Shown here piece after piece: positions 34,278-45,834 of a DNA stretch of 64,000 nucleotides; within the stretch, counting starts at the first letter, position 1; each line of letters starts with the position of its first letter. Below the pieces are notes generated by a model. The model was given only the letters and a program-made list of their open reading frames with translations, ran no database searches and was not told the origin of the DNA. A program made the position numbers and the translations under genes. The DNA is from Macrothele yani (taxonomy: Eukaryota; Arthropoda; Arachnida; Araneae; Macrothelidae), in assembly GCA_039090855.1 (NCBI GenBank), contig CM077028.1, forward strand, positions 65,663,054-65,727,053. Reading direction: 5' to 3'.

Positions 34278-34556
34278 TACACTGCATGACAGAGAAAATG
34301 CCACACCATGAAGTAATGCTCGAAAACAGACCAAACTGCACACAAAGATAGTCAAGTGGGTCCGGAACAAATTATTTAATTGGCACATACAGGCTATTCT
34401 CCAGTGGCCGAATATACAAGATGATCAATAAGGAGTGTGGCCCCCATTCTGGACGATACAGCGTTGAATCCGACGTAGCATTTAGGCAATGAGGGTCCGA
34501 ATAGAGTCCTGGAGTAACGTGGACCATGTGATGTTGATTCGAGCCCACAGTTCATC

Positions 34557-36053
34557 TTAATTATGCTGGGGTGGGAGGGTACTTAACCGACGTCCAATCG
34601 TGTCCCACAGATGCTCGATGGGCGAGAGATCGGGGATCGTGCTGGCCACGGAAGCATCCGCATACCGTGTAAATAATTCAGGCTGATCCGAGCGGTATGC
34701 TACAGCTGAACAAGCGACACAGGTGGATTTCTCCGAGCTCCAGCTTATTCGACCAGCTGACTCTGCGCCTTCTCTTTTGAAGACGACCGACTCTTCCAGT
34801 TCCCAGCAGAAAGCTTGCACGTGTGGAAGACCCGGACCTAAATTCGCAAAGGTGTGCAGTGTCCATCCAACTGTCGCGGTCCAACTGACAAACATTGCAA
34901 CTGTCCCAGACTCAGCGAGGTCCCCACCCTCAACCAACATTATAGAGGAACATAAGGGGGAGGAGAGTGACAGTTCGTCCCTCTCCTGTGGTTCATCTTA
35001 TGTGTAGTTGTGTTCGTTTTCGTGATGTGTTTTATCATTCTCATTCCTCTCAGTTTTACTCAATCGGCTAGTTTCTAACCATTGTACCATGTTTTTAGTA
35101 CTGTTTGTTTCATTGTCTTTTTCGGCCCTTCCATCATTCTCATGGTTTGGTTTTACTTGGTCAGACAGATTTTGGGATTTATGCCACGTTTTTCTTTTTT
35201 TTTTTTTTTTTAATGCTGTTTGTTTGTCTTGTGTCTGGCGCTCTTTGGCCAAACATGGCCCTTGCGCCATAAAAATCAACCAACCAACCAACCAACCGAG
35301 CGGTATGCGGCCAGGGCCATATCCTGTTGAAAAACCGCGTTTGAGATGCCTTGAAGATACGGTAGTGCCACGGGCCGCAGCACCTCGTCCACATAGCGGC
35401 GTTCCGTCAATATGCCAGTAATGCGTACTGTGAGCGGATGTTGGCGCTGATAGCATCCCACACCATGATACCAGGCCGTGTGGCGCTCCACAATGACGGA
35501 GGAATTCGCCCTTTGGCCGCGTCGCCTCCTGACAGCGATCATCCGTGGTGAAACAGACCCACGATTCGTCGCTGAACAGCACACTTTTCCATTCGGCACC
35601 CTACGCAGCAATGGAGTGACACCACGCAAAGCTGTGGCGACGATGGCTTGCTGTTAAAGGTAGCTTTCGCAACGGATGGCTAGGCAGCAAACCAGACGCA
35701 GCCAATCGGCGCGACACTGTCCTTGTCGAAATCGGAGCATTCAAACCTGCGCGTACACTCCGCAAAATGTAGCCCATTGTGTCCTGTGGGTCCCCTACGC
35801 CATGACGTCGGATGCGACGATCGGTGCGTTAGGACATCCGTTTCCATCCTCCGGTCCCCCTGCGACATTGCACAGATCCTTCCTGGGACCACTGTCTCCT
35901 AATGCGACGGACGGTTGTGTCGTCACGTTGCGTTTCTTCCGCAATACGACGCAAGGACCACCCGGCAGTACGAAGGCCTACGACGACACCTCTCCTGAAC
36001 TCATCCGTTCGACGAAATCGCGTACGACGGGGTCTTAACGGCATTGGGCCCAC
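34557..36053 (-). pseudogene. Tc1-like transposase, split by insertion and frameshifts
   Basis: From the N-terminus: FRRTDEFRRGVVVGLRTAGW, then SLRRIAEETQRDDTTVRRI (first HTH, 36010-35930) with QWSQEGSVQCRRGTGG (GRPR-like linker). Next are VLFSDESWVCFTTDDRCQEA (first Asp, about 35580), a WGMLS-type segment, GILTERRYVDEVLRP then FQQDMALAAYRS (35340; DN of the second-Asp motif is DM), and PDLSPIEHLWDTIGRRLSTL (Glu motif, 34640). The inserted LINE tail separates AAYRS from the downstream part. Dead. Confidence 0.83.
34701..35292 (+). mobile_element. 5'-truncated LINE 3' end inserted in the Tc1 element
   Basis: A 592-bp segment is flanked by a 13-bp duplication CCGAGCGGTATGC (34688-34700 and 35293-35305). 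It ends GGCCAAACATGGCCCTTGCG then CCATAAAAATCAACC, with an (AACC)n tail at about 35276-35292. It begins with the 3' part of an ORF (to 35007, containing CTCGRPGPKFAKVC), then a 3' UTR with a T-run at 35196-35212. Simple-repeat tail plus target duplication means target-primed insertion. The clade is not determined (an I/Nimb-like ending is possible). Confidence 0.8.
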
Positions 36054-36276
36054 TTGTTCGTCCTCCAGACACGGTTACAGCAGAACCATTCACTTCTAGC
36101 CGCCGCGATGACGTCTCGGCTGGTTGTCCGCTTAAAGTTTGAGCGCGCCGTTCGGGCAATTGGCCTGCAAATGCAATAATTTGCATGACTTGTACATGTG
36201 CACCCACCCTGCAATTTGCATGGCGCTGCGTTTACGTCTGCGTGGTGTGGCAGTTTCTCGGTCAGGCAGTGTATGT

Positions 36277-36405
36277 CTCTTCTGATGTGCTCAGGTTTCA
36301 CTGCCATACATGAGAGTAGGAGCAATTACACTTTCATAGGCAGCCATTCGGGACCTTTTCGAGAACCCATTAGCTCTTTTTTATTACTCGTAGGGAAGCT
36401 AACTT
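36277..36405 (-). pseudogene. Fragment of a non-LTR reverse transcriptase C-terminal region
   Basis: The minus-strand reading SRMAAYESVIAPTLMYGSET matches the conserved ESVI-PTLMYGSETW region downstream of LINE RTs. It abuts the right end of the Tc1 element. Only about 40 codons are legible. Confidence 0.45.
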
Positions 36406-36409
36406 TCAA

Positions 36410-37614
36410 AGATGAATTCACTCGCCTACTAATAAATTTCGCTGTCCCAGAATTTGTGTGTGTGTGAAGCACGTTCCTAAAACATATAGATTCATTCATC
36501 TGGTCCTATCTTTGCATTATTTAGACTGGTCTTGCATCCAGTACTAAATAGTTCCTCGCTCAAAAACCAAAACTTTGGTTCTTTCTTTATGGATACTTAA
36601 TCTGAATTTCATACAAACTTCGTACGTCCCAGACAAAAATGCTTTGCAACTCATTACGTAACAGTATCTGATTGTTCAGATATTGTTACGCACCGTAGAA
36701 ACGTTTTATACTTCTTCTTATATGGTTTTGATGACATTGTGGCATCAAGTTTCATTTGCTCACAATTAAACCATAAATATGCGGTTTTTGCCGTTCCCTT
36801 GAATTGTTTATTTCGTTTTAGCGGCAACCAGGGAGAGAGAATGATTCGTTTCGAAATTTCAGTTCCTTTTGTGTCCGAAGTCACGTTTCCTGTAAGCATC
36901 AGATACTTATGACGAGGAATGAAAGTCGTAACAGCAGTGCTCCTGTTCAAGTGTATAGTCCTTCTCCTAGGAAGAGCCCTTGAGAAAGTCTGACAATTGT
37001 CGGACGACTGCACATGATTTTGCCTTCGTCTGCATATTTCTTTATTCGTCACCGTTCTTATCGCGTCAAAATATCACTGGTATCTCTGAAGCTAAAAGTG
37101 AATATGAAATGCTATCTATCTACTTATTCTCACTTACTTGCCATTTCATCAGAGTAGAGAGCTCTTTTTTTTCTTTTTCTTTTTTTTCAATCTGGAACAA
37201 TATGTAATGATACAGTAAGCTGAATTTCGCATTGTGTAAAATAGCACATCGTTAAGTGTTTTTCAAAAATATTTTAAAAATACGTCCATTTGAGCTACGA
37301 AAATGAACTTCAAGCATCAAATCCACGGAACGGAAACATTTATTTGTTGAACCTGAATCGTTTGGTCGATCACGCGTTCTAGAAATAACAGAATCATGTC
37401 CGCGCATGAGATTTCTGTAAAAACATCTGTGCTGGCACAATGTTCAAGTCCAGAATAAGACATGATTGTGTTTATATCTTATTGCGTTGCCTCTCACTCT
37501 TCCAGGAACCCGAGCCAATAATTGAGGATGGGTGATCGCTCATTATAGCCCAAGGATTTGCTCATATTGGACACTAAAGCGCGAAATAAAATACAAAAGG
37601 CAAATTGGTTGAAG
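36410..37614. other. Intergenic stretch, nothing recognised
   Basis: Includes a 132-residue minus ORF (36654-37052), Lys/Arg/Thr-rich, without a known motif; probably chance. Confidence 0.4.
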
Positions 37615-37616
37615 TA

Positions 37617-39166
37617 CACTGGGGTGCAAAAATTAAAGATGAGACGGTTTTTCGAATGTAACGTCGTGCAGAAGTACTCCACGCCGACTCAAATCATACC
37701 ATAAGATCCCCAAGATGTAAGAATATGGGACCAGTGAGAAAAACCATCCAATGAAGGAATCCAAAGGACACAAAGGCACTTTATTGAAAAGGTAGCTTCG
37801 ATCACAACTGGACAGAAGACAGAAACGTCCATGTGACAGGCGGCTGCCAAGAAACATCCAGTCTTTAGTAAAGCATATGATCACTCCTGACTGCGTTGCA
37901 GGATTTACAACGTCTGTCCATGCTGAGGACTAAGTTGTCAAGGAGCTGTTGAGGCATCGCGGCCCATTCCTCTTGTAGCGCCAATCGCAGCTGCGGAATC
38001 GTTGCTGGCGGCTGGTGACGTGCTGCCAAGCGTCTCCCGAGAAGGTCCCACACGTTTTCGATTGAATTTAGGTCCGAGGACCTTGAGGGCCAAGCCATGC
38101 GTTGAATATTTTCACTCTCCAACAGCCCTGCGACAGCCACTGTACGATGAGGTGTAGCGCTGCCGTCCATGAAGAGGAACTCAGGACCCACAGCACCTCT
38201 AAACAGACGCACATGAGGCAGGAGAACCTCGGTACAATAGCGGACACCAGTGACTGTACCTCCTTGGAAGATGTGGAGGTCGGTATGCTACCAAGCATGA
38301 TACCGCCCCAAACGAGAACTCCGCCACCTTCAAACCGGTCCCTTTCGATGATGTTGGAGGTGTGATTGCGTGTTTCCTGTTCTCTCCAGATGTGTATACG
38401 TCCAGAATCGCTCGTCAGACTAAATTGGCTCTCATCCATAAAGAGAACTCGACCCCATTCCTGTTGCGTACAGTTCTTTTGTTCCTGGCACCACAGGAAC
38501 CGCCGTCTCCGATGAGCAGGCGTTAATGGCACACACCGTACTGGTCGTCGTGCAAATAGACCACCTTTGTGCAGCCTCATGGCCAAGGTAAAACGCGATA
38601 ATGGACTTCCAGTTGTCTGTTGCATGTGCCTTGCGATTTCTCCCGCTGTTTGCCGCCTGTCTCTTCTCACCTGTAGGACAATATACCGGTCGTCCGCCGC
38701 AGTGGTTGCTCGTGGACGACCACTGCTAAACTCTCGGACACCTGTTCCTGTCGTTTGAAATGCTCTCCGAGCTCGTGAAACGATGCTGTGAGCGATCCCG
38801 AACTCCTCGCACACATTAGTCACACTTTGACCTTCTCCCAACTTCCCAATGACGCGACCTCGGGTAAAGGCATCTAGATGTCGTCTACTGGATTGCCTGT
38901 TGTCTATATCACACGGTGGGAGCAGCTCGACGTCGTTCAAACCGATGTGCACCGTGCAATAGCTTTTACCGAATTGCTGAGCATCCACTGCCCGTGTGCG
39001 TTATACACTTCCGACACTCCCCCGCCCCGTCATGCTGCATATATGTGCATGCCCTACCGTATCGGACCCTAGTCTATCTCCTGAGTGGTCTTTCGGCCGG
39101 TTCTGCCTGTTCGTTCCGCTGTTACGCTAATTTCTCCTCTTCGTCCTTAATTTTTGCATCCCAGTA
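37617..39166 (-). mobile_element. Tc1-like DNA transposon, family I copy 2
   Basis: This 1550-bp element has ends CACTGGGGTGCAAAAATTAA and, inverted, TACTGGGATGCAAAAATTAA, flanked by TA (37615-37616, 39167-39168). It is the opposite-strand sister of 9824-11384. Confidence 0.92.
37865..38910 (-). pseudogene. Tc1-like transposase, single 1-base deletion
   Basis: About 348 codons are open apart from one frameshift near 38285, where GIMLGS is followed by a missing base compared with copy 1. N-terminus: SSRRHLDAFTRGRVIGKLGE, then SVTNVCEEFGIAHSIVSRA (HTH), GRPRATTAADDRYIVLQ, and SPLSRFTLAMRLHKGG (second HTH). FMDESQFSL is the first Asp, at about 38420. The second-Asp motif reads FMDGSATPHRT, where copy 1 has MDDNATPHRT, so the catalytic Asp is Gly. 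The Glu motif is SSDLNSIENVWDLLGRRL (38070). The normal ATG of copy 1 is ATA here. Better preserved than copy 1 but inactive. Confidence 0.88.
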
Positions 39167-39467
39167 TATTAATTAGCCACCGTTGGTCACGTTATGAGCA
39201 TTTCTTTCACATTTCCCATATAAAAAGCGCCATTTATTTGGAATTAACCATACAGGCACTACCCCTGATCTAGCTGACTTTAAAATGTTTCTCAACAGTC
39301 TGTTATCAGTTGAGATATACACTGAGCGGCCACTTTATTATGACCACCTGCCAGTTTTAAGCAAATGAGCTATGGCTGCACGTTGTTCCCGCCAGAAGGC
39401 GAGGCTAGTATAAAAAGGGAAAGCTTAGTGTTTGCGACAGTAGTAGAAGTGATGTTTTGGTGACGAG

Positions 39468-40582
39468 ATGGGTAAAAAATGCAATTTGACGGACTTTAAA
39501 AATGGGATGATTGTAGAAGCTCGGAGCCATGGAGCGAGTTTCACCAAAACCGCCGCATTCGTGAAATGTTCCAGAGCAGCTGTTGTGAAAGTGTTTAAAG
39601 ACTGGACTGTCAGCCAAAAAACTGGGTCTCTGCGTGCAACGTGTGGTAGTCATCGACTAGTGACTGCTCGGGCGGAACAGAGAGTGTCCGGACTGGTAAC
39701 AGACAACAGAAAGTCAACAGTGCAGCAAATTACAGACCATCTTAATCAAGGATCCCCTCAAATGATCTCTGCACGCATTGCTCTCCGTACACTGCATCGG
39801 ATGGGATATGGCAGCCGAAGGACTGTTCGAACACCTTTGCTGTCTACAGTTAAGAAGAGAAAACGTCTCCAGTTTGCACAGGAGCACAAGGATTCAACAG
39901 TCGATAATAGGAAACAAATTATGTGGTCCGATGAATCACGTTTTCAGTTGCACCATGCCGATGGCCAAGTGAAAATTTTACCTTTGCTGTCTGCAGTTAA
40001 GAAGAGAAAACGTCTCCAGTTCGCACAGGAGCACAAGGATTGTACAGTCGATAATTGGAAACAAATTATGTGGTCCGATTAATCAAGTTTTCAGTTGCAC
40101 CATGCGATGGCCGAGTGAAAATTTGGCGGAAACAGCACGAAAGCATGGACCCGAAATGCATTGCTACAACCCTTGAAGCTGGTGGAGGCAACTTTATGGT
40201 TTGTGGAATTATTTTCTGGCATGCTTTGTGCCCTTTAATTCGTGTTGATCAACGTGTGACTGGCACATCATATCTAAACATAGTTGTGGACCAAGTACAT
40301 CCTGTCATGTGGGTGGTTTATCCCAATGCCGATGGCTACTTTCAACAAGATAATGCATCCTGCCATGGTGCTCGTATTGTACAGGATTGGTTTCAGGAAC
40401 ATGCCGGTGAGTTTATTTTGCTTAGGTGGCCCCCACAATCTCCAGATATCAACCGCATTGAGAATTTGTGGAATGAAGTTGAACGAGCCATCAAACAACT
40501 GGATCCACAACCCTGCAATCTCACACTCCTGGAGAGTGCTATTCATCAAGCATGGTCTCAGATTCCACAAACCACCTATTAA
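39468..40582 (+). pseudogene. Tc1-like transposase (DD34E) with duplicated first-Asp segment
   Basis: ATG 39468 begins MGKKCNLTDFKNGMIVEARS. HTH regions: GASFTKTAAFVKCSRAAVVK and RKSTVQQITDHLNQ. IMWSDESRFQLHHADG holds the first Asp (39923). The reading then re-enters the same segment (LSAVKKRKRLQFAQEHKD), because 147 bp, exactly 49 codons, is duplicated. The second copy stops at 40080 (WSD followed by TAA). The rest, in another frame, has FQQDNASCHGARIVQDWF (second Asp) and WPPQSPDINRIENLWNEVER (Glu). Without the duplication the protein would be about 340 residues. Confidence 0.9.
39834..40127. repeat. 147-bp in-frame tandem duplication in the transposase
   Basis: Units start CCTTTGCTGTCT at 39834 and 39981. 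About ten differences between them by eye, including GATGAA to GATTAA in the second. The first unit is the one that remains coding. Confidence 0.92.
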
Positions 40583-40687
40583 CATCACGTGGAGTCCATG
40601 CCACGAGGAATCTACGCAATATTAAAGGCAAAAGGTGGCCCAACGAAGTACTGAGGGGGAGTCATAATAAAGTGGGCACTCAATGTA

Positions 40688-40688
40688 T

Positions 40689-40731
<43 letters not shown>

Positions 40732-43700
40732 ACCATTATCAATCCACTGCTGGACGAAGGTCTCCCCAAGTTTCCTCCACAAAGGTCTATCTTGTGCCAG
40801 TCTCCTTTATGTCACTCCCGCATACTTTCGAATTTCATCCTACCATCTCCCATGTGGTCTTCTTCTGGGTCATTTCCTGTCCCTTGGAATACAATCTAAA
40901 ATTTCGGCTGTCCATCGATGGTCTGTCCTTCTGGCATTATGCCCAGCCCATTGCTATTTCAGGGATTTAACTATGATCATGATGTCTTCTACTCTTGTCA
41001 TTTTTCGGATCCACGATTTCCTCTTTTTATCTTTCCTGGTTACACCAAGCATGCACCTCTCCATGCTACTTTGAGTTGTCTGCAGCCTTTGTATGTCTCT
41101 TTTAGTTAAGGTCCACATCTCTGCACCATACGTAAGCACTGGAAGGATGCATTGATCAAACACTTTTCTTTTAAGACATAATAGCATATTGCTCTTGAAA
41201 ATTATGCTGTTTCTTGCAAAAGCTCTCCAGGCAAGTTTTGTACGCCGATTAATTTCTTCATCAATGTGACCCTGACTTGATTTCTGCTGTCCAAGATAAA
41301 CGTACGTGTCTGTTATCTCCAGTTTTTCTCCATCAATCGTCAAATCTTCATTTCGTGTGAAAGCATTGAACATAACTTTTGTCTTCTGAAAGTTCATTTT
41401 TAATCCCACTTCTTTACTCTTGTCAGCAAGATCTTGGATCATACTCTGCAGCTCTGATGGGGTAGTTGCAAAAATGACTATGTCATCAGCAAAATGAAGG
41501 TTAGTCAGATAATCTCCATTAATCTTTATATCTTTGTTTTCCCAGTTCAGTGATTGAAAGACATTTTCCAATGTGGCGTTAAAGAGCTTCGGAGATATGG
41601 TGTCACCTTGTCTCACTTACTTTCCGATTTTTATAAGTGCTGTACTTTCAAACAGCCGAATTTATGCACTTGCATTTTCATAGATGTTATTAATAATATT
41701 AATGTATGCATCTTCAATACCGCAGGATTTCAGAGCCATTGTAACTGCTGATGATTTCACCGAATCAAAGGCTTTTTCATTCATATTCCCTCGCTCTTTC
41801 AATTAGTTCTCTAAGTACGTGGATATGATCTATTGTGCTGTAGCCACTCCTGAATCCAGCTTGTTCTCTCGGTTGAGCCATGTCCAGTGTTACCTTCAAA
41901 CGGTGTGAAAGAACTTTAGTGAAGATTTTATAAACCACTGATAGGAGGCTGATGGGTCTGTAGTTCCTGAGATCCTCAATGTCACCTTTTTTATGTAGCA
42001 GGATCATTGTAGCGTTGTTCCAATCCTCAGGAATCTTCCTTCATTAAAGCATCGAGTAAAAATTAAGGCGAGTACTGTTTCGATTTCTCCACTTGCTTCT
42101 TGTATGATGTCTACAGTAATTCCATCTTCTTCTGGAGCTTTTCCCCGCTTCATGTTCTTGATTGCATGTGCAACTTCTGCTAGAAGGACTGGAGGAACTC
42201 TGGTACTGGTATCTTTCATGATGTCTGGAGTGCATGTATCATCCCTTTCAAATAATTTGGAGTAGAAATCTTTCACTCTTGTCAAAATTTCGCCTCTATT
42301 TCTTGTAACAGAACCATCTTCTTTTCTCAGTGCCATAATCTGTTTTCTTCCCTTACTGAGATGTCCCTTTGCTGTCTTTAGGCTTTGGTTGTTTTCAATT
42401 GGTTTCCTTACTAGTTCACAGTTGAATTTCCTTACGTCTTCGGTGATACTTTTTCGTACTGTCTTGCATAGCTCTGTATATTCCACTTTGGAAGTCACAT
42501 CTTCTTTAGTTGTCCTCATCTCTTTTCTTTTTGCATCAACATTTTGTTTTTCCTGATAATTTGTTCACATGCAACTTGTTCTTAGACCCAGCTAATTTTG
42601 TTGCTGTTTCCATAAGAGCGTTGGTTACTTTTCTGTTAACTTCAGAAATATCCACTTCTTCCGATGTTAGGCCTTCTAAGGCAGAGAAGCTGTTCTTCAG
42701 TTCCAACTGGAAGGTATTATGGTGTTTTTTAAGGTTGGTTGTGTCAATACATTTTGTTTGTCTTGTGAGCTTGCCACGTTCGAGTTTAGTGTTGAGGTGC
42801 ATCTTACATCTCACCAATCTATGGTCACTACCTGTGTTGAACTTGTTTAGCACACTGCAGTCTTCTATGACGAATTTTTTGTTACACATAATGAAATCAA
42901 TTTCACTTGTCGTCCCATTTGGATGTCTCCATGTCCATTTGCTGTGTGGCTTTTTCTTGAAAAAGGAGTTCAAGATGAAAAACCCTTCTGCCTCTGCGAA
43001 CTCAACGAGAGTATTTCCACGCTGGTTTCTGTTGCCTTGACCGAATTTACCTACTGAAGTTTCATTCTGTTGCCGTTGCCCTATTTTTGCATTGAAATCT
43101 CCCATAATTGTCTTCAAGTGCTGCTTACGTTTATTATTTAGATGACGAATTTCCTCATAAAATTCTTCAATTTCTTCTTCAGCATGACTTGTGGTGGGTG
43201 CATAAGTTTGAATAATCTGAGCCTGGTATCTTCTCGAGAGTTGGATAACGAGTCGTGCAGCTCTTTCAGAGGAACTTTTAACTTCTACAACTTTATCTTT
43301 CAGTTTCTAGTTTATTATAAAGCCAACACTACTAGTTCTGCCAATATCTGTCCCACGATCGTAGAAGTGATGTCCACTTTTCAGTTCAATGAGATCTTCT
43401 CCTTTTCTCCTTACCTCACTTAGCACGACGATGTCCGACTTGATCCTTTGTAAAGAAGCCTTGAATCAGAAGATAGGGAGCGTCCATTATACGTAGCCAA
43501 GGTCAGCATCAGATGGCAGCCTAGTCCGGTCCTCCGGGGATTCTTAGCACCCTCTGCCTTCATGTCGCACTGGCCGCTGCCTTGGCCAGGTACATTCCAG
43601 CTGCCGGAGACTGAGGGCCAAGATTTAAGTTGTGGAGTCATTTTGGAGGGGTTTGGCCATAACTCACCACGCTGGCCAAGCGGGTTAGGGAGTGTGGGAT

Positions 43701-43838
43701 ATCATTTCCTCTAATTCCGATGGTATAGTTATACCGCAATTGGCGGTCGTCAGAGTCCCTTTTGTGGGAACAGGATGCACTACGAGAAGGCGGGGTTGAC
43801 ATTTGTCAAGGAGAGGCTGTGATGTTACGCATCACCTG
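40688..43838 (-). mobile_element. RTE-type LINE, copy C, near full length
   Basis: The 3' terminus is a pure ATC run (about 40688-40731) directly next to the TA of the Tc1 element. The 5' end (GTGATGTTACGCATCACCTG) is at about 43820-43840, next to a TA-rich tract. Very similar to copy A throughout. Confidence 0.9.
40745..43641 (-). pseudogene. RTE ORF2, copy C
   Basis: The endonuclease has LATYNGRSLSSDSR (about 43480), GDFNAKIGQRQQNE (43090), WTWRHPNGTTSEIDFIM and GSDHRLVRCK (42820). An internal deletion lies near 43440, where LQRIKSDIV follows a shortened LEEEL segment. The linker is frameshifted at about 42530, as in copy A. The RT has GKAPEEDGITVDIIQEASGE, NYRPISLLSVVYKIFTKVLS, FRSGYSTIDHIHVLRELIER, MRQGDTISPKLFNATLENVF and LHFADDIVIFATT (41500). 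The FADD active site is intact, unlike copy A. A short deletion near 41780 removes the MAFIDYEKAFD motif. Confidence 0.85.
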
Positions 43839-43924
43839 ACTTTACATCAATGTATATATGAGTTAATATATATATATATCATTCCTTTCATATAAATATA
43901 TATGAGTGAAAGATTTCACACACA

Positions 43925-45497
43925 AATATATGAAAGGGATAGTATATTTACTTGAGAATTTACGAAAGCTACCGGTACCAAAGTCCTTCAGTCCTCCCGG
44001 AAGAAATTACACATGCAATCAAGAACGTGAAACGGGGAAAAGCTTCAGGAGGAGATGGAATCACCGTGGATATCATACAAGAAACAAGTGGAGAATTTGC
44101 AATCACACTCTCCCGAGTTTTTACTAGACGTGTCAATAAAAGGGAGATTCGTGAGTATTGGAATAATTCTAAAATGATCTTGCTACATAAAAAAGGGGAC
44201 ATTGAGGATCTCAGGAAATACAAGCTCATCAGCATCCTATCAGTAGTTTATGAAATCTTCACTAAGGATTTTTCACATCGCTTGAAGAATGAAGATAACA
44301 GCGGACATGGCTCCACCGAGAGAACAAGCTGGATTCAGGAGAGGCTACAGCACTATAGATCATATCCATGTATGAAAGAACGAGGGATTATGAACTCCTA
44401 TTATGCATGGTTTTATTGAGTATGAAAAGGCTTTTATACTGTAAAACCATCAGCAGTTACAGTGGCGATGAAATCCTGCAGTATTGAAGATTCCTACATT
44501 AGTATTTTCTTAATAACATGTATGAAAACGCAAGTGCAAAGTCTCTGCTATAAGGGGATACACTAGCAATAAAAATTGGCAAGGGAGTGAGACAAAGTGA
44601 TACTATACCCCCGGGCTCTTTAATGCAAATTAAAAATTGTTTTTCAATGATTGAACTGGGAAAAAAAGAAGGGAAAAGATCTTTGGGGATTGTTCATCTT
44701 ACCTTCGTTTTGCTTATGACGTCGTAAGTTTTATAGCCACCCGTTCAGAGCATCAAATTATGATCCACGAACTTGCTGAAACGAGTAAAGAAGTGCTAAT
44801 AAAAATGAACTTTCAGAAGGCAAAACTGATGTATCGATTGATGGGAAAAAATTGGATATAGCCGTTACCTACATTTACCTTAGGTAGCAGATATAAAGCG
44901 AAGGTGACACTGAGGAAGAAATTCATCGGCATATAAATCTAAGTTGGAAGGCTTTTGAAAGAAAGAGTGTTATTTTTAAGAGCAATATGTGATTATGTCT
45001 TAAAAGAAAATTATTTAATGCCTACATACGGAGCAGAGACGTGGGCCTTAACTAGAAACAGACATACAAAGACTGCAGACAACTGAAAAGATTACCTGAT
45101 ATGATGAAAGAATTACCTGATATGATGAAAGAAGCCTGGTATGATGAAAGAAGCCTGGGGAAATAGACGCTTGGTGTAACCAGGAAAGATAAGAACAGGA
45201 ACACGTGGATTAGGAAAAATGACAAGAGTGGAATATATCATGATCAGTGTAAAATCCTTGAAATGGCAATGGGCTGGACATATTGCCAGAAGAACGGACC
45301 ACCGACGGAGAACCGAAATTCTAGACTAGTATCCAAGGGACAGGAAAATACCCAAAAGATCACGTGGGATATATGTGGATGAAATTCGAAAGCACGCGTT
45401 TGTGACATGGAAGAAAGTAACTCAAGAGAGATCTTTGTGGAAGAAACTTGGGAGACCTTCCTCGCCTCAGTGGATTTATGATGATTCGCAATAATGG
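43925..45497 (+). mobile_element. RTE-type LINE, copy D, 5'-truncated and old
   Basis: Starts at ATATATGAAAGGGATAGTAT, equivalent to the middle of copy B (19125), and runs through RT motifs to CAGTGGATTTATGATGATTC. Legible RT: EITHAIKNVKRGKASGGDGI, DIEDLRKYKLISILSVVYEI and GVRQSDTI-like. The second half has many indels, including a short local triplication of ATGATGAAAG at about 45100-45145. Together with copy C it forms a head-to-head RTE pair separated by an AT-rich tract (43850-43920). Confidence 0.8.
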
Positions 45498-45834
45498 TGA
45501 TTTAATTTAACTATATTTCTCGCAAAGTAAGAATTCTGAAGTGTTATTGGGTGGACTACATAAACAGAACGTAATGTGAGAAAAACTCAGAGAGGCGACT
45601 ACTGGCAGTATTCAACGTGTAGCGACCAAAGACAAATTAATCTATTTGATTGTAATATCATCATCATAATCAACCATTACTTTTGTGTACAAAATATTTC
45701 TTTTTATCACACAAGAAGTAATATGTGATTTTAATATATTTCTTAGCTGAATTTAAATGTTATATTAGTTTTTATCTAGAAAGGTTTTTTAATGACACAC
45801 CGTATAAGTCTTAGTATACACTCACAAACCATAA

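Larger units (their letters stand above)
34280..36271 (-). mobile_element. Tc1-like DNA transposon, family IV, carrying a LINE-tail insertion
   Basis: The terminal repeats CACTGCATGACAGAGAAAAT and (inverted) CACTGCCTGACCGAGAAACT continue into GCCACACCA on both sides. The element is flanked by TA (34278-34279, 36272-36273). Without the 592-bp insertion and its 13-bp duplication, it is about 1.39 kb. Confidence 0.9.
39320..40685 (+). mobile_element. Tc1-like DNA transposon, family V, with an internal 147-bp duplication
   Basis: Ends CACTGAGCGGCCACTTTATT and (inverted) CATTGAGTGCCCACTTTATT, flanked by TA (39318-39319, 40686-40687). The length of 1366 bp includes a 147-bp tandem duplication. RTE copy C begins directly beyond the right TA. 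Confidence 0.92.

Noticed and set aside
36654..37052. 132-codon minus ORF as a host gene
   Set aside because: No recognisable motif, low-complexity basic composition and no neighbouring exon-like signal; likely chance.
45655..45682. Tiny RTE 3' end (ATCATCATCATAATCAACCA)
   Set aside because: Only about 27 bases of similarity including a simple repeat; not enough to call an insertion.
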